From NCBI GenBank assembly GCA_964582985.1, contig CAZOUM010000099.1, forward strand, positions 1 to 6,776: a DNA stretch of 6,776 nt, in the 5' to 3' direction. The notes beneath the pieces were generated by a model, which saw only the letters and a program-made list of their open reading frames with translations, made no database searches and was not told the DNA's origin. Shown here one piece after another: positions 4,097 to 6,776 of this stretch. Positions within the stretch are counted from its first letter, which is position 1. Each line of letters opens with the position of its first letter. Source of the DNA: CAZQYB01 sp964582985 (GTDB lineage Bacteria; Planctomycetota; Phycisphaerae; Sedimentisphaerales; Anaerobacaceae). The translations under genes and the position numbers were made by a program.

Positions 4097-6776
4097 GGCA
4101 ATGGCGTTTTGAGATTTTTAATCGTCCGGGTGTAGCCGATGTTCACGGCAACGGTGTGCTGGAAGACATCAGGGAGATAGGCATCAATTCAGTCGAAGCC
4201 GTTCAGTCGGCTAAAGTCTTTATGATTGAGGGTGATTTCGACAAGAGTTTTGCTAGGCGATTGGCGCAGGAACTTCTGACCGACCCTGTTTGTGAGGAAT
4301 ACTATATAGGCAGAAGCGGCGCGCCGGCCGGTTTGGCCAAGGCGACACTAATCGAGGTGCATTTGAAAAGCGGCGTCACCGACCCTGTGGCGGGGTCGGT
4401 AATGGCTGCGATAACTGATATGGGCACAAAGGCCGACAATGTGCGAACGGCGCGAAAGTATATTCTTTTGGGTGAAGTCAGCCAAAGTCAAATCGATACA
4501 ATCGCAAAAAAGATCCTCGCGAATGATTGCATTGAAGACGTAATAATAGGCAACGAGGCCGAGCCGCCGAGTCCTCATCTAAAACCGTACGAACTAAAGA
4601 TAATTCATTGGCCGATACGTGACCTTGACGATGAGGGGTTAATAGCCCTGAGCAAAGAAAAGGACCTGTTTTTGAATCTGGTGGAGATGCAGACCATCCA
4701 GGAATACTATAGGCAACTCGGCAGAGAGCCTACCGACGTTGAGCTTGAATCACTCGCTCAGACCTGGAGCGAGCATTGCGTTCACAAGACACTTAAGAGT
4801 GTTGTCGATATGACAATCGACGGTGAAACGATACATTTTGATAATCTGCTCAAAGAGACGATTTTCAAAGCGACGCAAGAGCTTGATAAAAACTGGTGCA
4901 TATCAGTCTTTGCCGACAACGCCGGCGTGGTGGAATTCGACGAGGATTCTGCTGTCTGTTTCAAGGTAGAAACGCATAATCGTCCGTCGGCACTTGACCC
5001 GTATGGTGGGTCGGCGACGGGTATTGGCGGTGTGATTCGGGACCCGATGGGTACGGGTCTGGGCTCAAGACCGATTGCCAACACGGATATATTCTGCTTT
5101 GGCCTGCCGGATATGAGGCTCGAAGACGTGCCGAAAGGGGTTTTGCATCCAAGGAGGGTTATGAAAGGCGTTGTGGCAGGCGTCCGCGACTACGGCAATA
5201 GGATGGGGATACCAACGGTCAACGGGGCAATCTACTTCGATGACAGATATATGGCTAATCCTCTGGTCTACTGCGGCAACATCGGGATTATGGACAAGAA
5301 CAAATGCTTCAAGAATCCACAAGCCGGGAATGTAATAATTGTCGTCGGCGGCAGGACGGGGCGGGACGGAATACACGGAGCTACCTTTTCGAGCGGCGAG
5401 ATAACGCACGAGTACGAAACAATCTTTTCTCACGCTGTCCAGATTGGCAACCCTATAACGGAAAAGAAAATGCTCGATGTGCTGGTTCAGGCGAACGAAG
5501 CAGGATTATATGAGGCAATAACTGATTGCGGAGCAGGTGGGCTGAGCAGTGCGGTAGGGGAGATGGGCCAAAACCTCGGAGCAGAAGTGGATTTGGAAAA
5601 AGTCCCCTTGAAATACGCCGGCCTCAACTACAACGAGATTTGGATTAGTGAAGCGCAAGAGAGGATGGTCATCGCGGTCAAACCTGAGAACCTTAAAGTA
5701 ATAAAACAAATATTCGACAGTGAAAACGTCGAGTCGACAGTAATAGGCAAATTCACCGACGATAAGAAGCTGGTCTTAAGGTACAATGGCGAACAGGTAG
5801 CCGAGATGGATATGGATTTCCTGCACGATGGTGTGCCGAAATACTCGCGTCAGGCAGTCTGGAAAACTCCTCAACTTTCCGAGCCGAGTCTACCTGAGAA
5901 AGACAATTACAATGAGGAGCTTTTGCGAATTCTCTCTTCGTACAACGTCGCCAGCAAAGAGTGGGTAATTCGCCAGTATGACCACGAAGTTCAGGGCAGC
6001 TCGGTTGTTAAGCCGTTGACAGGTGTAAGTAATGACGGGCCCAGCGACGGGGCGGTGATAAGACCTAAGTTTGACTCGGATAAAGGCATCGCCATAAGCT
6101 GCGGGATGAATCCGCTATACGGTGACATTGACCCGTACTGGATGGCGCTGGCTGGGATTGATGAGGCAATCAGGAATCTTATATGTGTGGGCGGCCGATT
6201 CGACAGGGTTGCCCTGCTTGATAATTTCTGCTGGGGCAACTGTACAAAGCCGGAGACTTTCGGGCCTTTGGTGCGGGCGGCCCAGGCCTGCCACGATGGG
6301 TCTATCGCCTTTGATGCGCCGTTCATTTCAGGCAAGGATTCACTAAATAACGAATTTTCCTGTGAAGATGGAAGGCAAATTTCCATCCCCTCGACACTTC
6401 TAATAAGTGCAATATCGATAGTTGATGATGTCAACAAGTGTATAACGATGGACGCCAAAAAAGCGTCCAACCTGCTCTTTATAGTTGGTGAGACCAAAAA
6501 TGAATTGGGCGGCTCGCACTATTATAAGATTCACGGCCGGTTGGGAGCTAATGTCCCCAAGGTGGATTTGGAGACAGCACTGAAGATTGGTGCAAAGATT
6601 GCTGACGCAATAGCACAGGGGCTTGTAGTCAGTTGTCACGACTGCTCTGAAGGCGGCTTAGCTGTCGCGATTGCGGAGATGGCCTTTGCCGGCGGGCTCG
6701 GCATAGAAGCGGATTTGAGGGGACTGCCGAGGAGCAAGGATTGTTCGCGAACCGACACACAACTCTTTAGCGAATC
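4093..6776 (+). CDS. purL: Phosphoribosylformylglycinamidine synthase with two PurS-like N-terminal repeats (right end cut off)
   Basis: FGAM synthase performs the fourth step of purine synthesis: ATP-dependent amidation of FGAR to FGAM, with ammonia supplied by a glutaminase (PurQ) subunit or domain. 894 codons are visible, ending in LFSE, the start of the conserved LFSES motif, so about 100 residues are probably missing. Residues 2-73 and 84-153 are two PurS-like repeats, each ending in a similar IG-terminated strand (EEYYIG, EDVIIG). The synthetase core follows: TWSEHCVHKT (224-233), KVETHNRPSA (291-300), GGSATGIGGVIRDP (305-318), YDHEVQGS (629-636), WMALAGIDEAIRNL (683-696), LLDNFCWGN (708-716), ISGKDSL (745-751) and CHDCSEGGL (848-856). 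The usual ETHNHPS reads ETHNRPS here. The length lies between small PurL (about 600-750) and the E. coli type (about 1,300), and no glutaminase domain is seen in the visible part. The GTG start has AAGGA at 4079-4083, 9 nt upstream, and shares GTGA with the tyrA stop, which suggests translational coupling. Confidence 0.95.
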   Translation, partial: MRQWRFEIFNRPGVADVHGNGVLEDIREIGINSVEAVQSAKVFMIEGDFDKSFARRLAQELLTDPVCEEYYIGRSGAPAGLAKATLIEVHLKSGVTDPVAGSVMAAITDMGTKADNVRTARKYILLGEVSQSQIDTIAKKILANDCIEDVIIGNEAEPPSPHLKPYELKIIHWPIRDLDDEGLIALSKEKDLFLNLVEMQTIQEYYRQLGREPTDVELESLAQTWSEHCVHKTLKSVVDMTIDGETIHFDNLLKETIFKATQELDKNWCISVFADNAGVVEFDEDSAVCFKVETHNRPSALDPYGGSATGIGGVIRDPMGTGLGSRPIANTDIFCFGLPDMRLEDVPKGVLHPRRVMKGVVAGVRDYGNRMGIPTVNGAIYFDDRYMANPLVYCGNIGIMDKNKCFKNPQAGNVIIVVGGRTGRDGIHGATFSSGEITHEYETIFSHAVQIGNPITEKKMLDVLVQANEAGLYEAITDCGAGGLSSAVGEMGQNLGAEVDLEKVPLKYAGLNYNEIWISEAQERMVIAVKPENLKVIKQIFDSENVESTVIGKFTDDKKLVLRYNGEQVAEMDMDFLHDGVPKYSRQAVWKTPQLSEPSLPEKDNYNEELLRILSSYNVASKEWVIRQYDHEVQGSSVVKPLTGVSNDGPSDGAVIRPKFDSDKGIAISCGMNPLYGDIDPYWMALAGIDEAIRNLICVGGRFDRVALLDNFCWGNCTKPETFGPLVRAAQACHDGSIAFDAPFISGKDSLNNEFSCEDGRQISIPSTLLISAISIVDDVNKCITMDAKKASNLLFIVGETKNELGGSHYYKIHGRLGANVPKVDLETALKIGAKIADAIAQGLVVSCHDCSEGGLAVAIAEMAFAGGLGIEADLRGLPRSKDCSRTDTQLFSE

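Noticed and set aside
3230..4146. Minus-strand open frames opposite tyrA and the start of purL
   Set aside because: The plus strand carries intact tyrA and purL motifs throughout, and the antisense translations look like no known protein.
4348..6639. Open frames of 60-168 codons on both strands within purL
   Set aside because: The purL frame is continuous from 4093 to the right edge with conserved motifs along its length; these are frame shadows.

Overview
The window most likely comes from a Planctomycetota genome, possibly class Phycisphaerae (Sedimentisphaerales-like). The pointers are a Tat-exported sulfatase-superfamily protein, a fragment resembling the AP2 DNA-binding domains common in that group, an intermediate-length PurL with PurS-like repeats at its N-terminus, and roughly balanced base composition. 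This placement is inference from gene content; there is no rRNA gene or other phylogenetic marker here.

Layout. Bases 1-249 hold the end of something cut by the left edge: about 36 codons resembling an AP2-type (or phage-integrase arm-type) DNA-binding domain that breaks off, followed by non-coding DNA with two imperfect hairpins. Two minus-strand genes follow. Read in the direction of transcription they are accA (2954 to 1878, acetyl-CoA carboxylase carboxyltransferase alpha subunit) and, 83 bp downstream, a Tat-signal sulfatase-like hydrolase (1794 to 250). The 266-bp region 2955-3220 is a divergent control region. Two plus-strand genes then run to the right edge: tyrA (3221-4096, TTG start, prephenate/arogenate dehydrogenase) and purL (4093 to beyond 6776, GTG start, FGAM synthase), which overlap by 4 bp.

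How the parts work together. AccA belongs to the first step of fatty-acid synthesis, TyrA to tyrosine synthesis and PurL to the fourth step of purine synthesis, so the core is anabolic housekeeping. The sulfatase-like protein is probably exported and acts on an unknown ester. The most interesting non-coding signal is between accA and tyrA: back-to-back promoters whose -35 boxes lie 9 bp apart, with a minus-strand intrinsic terminator lying between the inferred accA promoter and the accA start codon. That terminator is overlapped by a 20-codon open frame, which suggests an attenuated accA leader.

The main protein-level oddities are a sulfatase whose catalytic motif reads T-I-P-C-R instead of C-x-P-x-R, and a PurL with two tandem PurS-like repeats and an Arg in the usual ETHNHPS motif. 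No tRNA, rRNA, CRISPR array or insertion sequence was seen.
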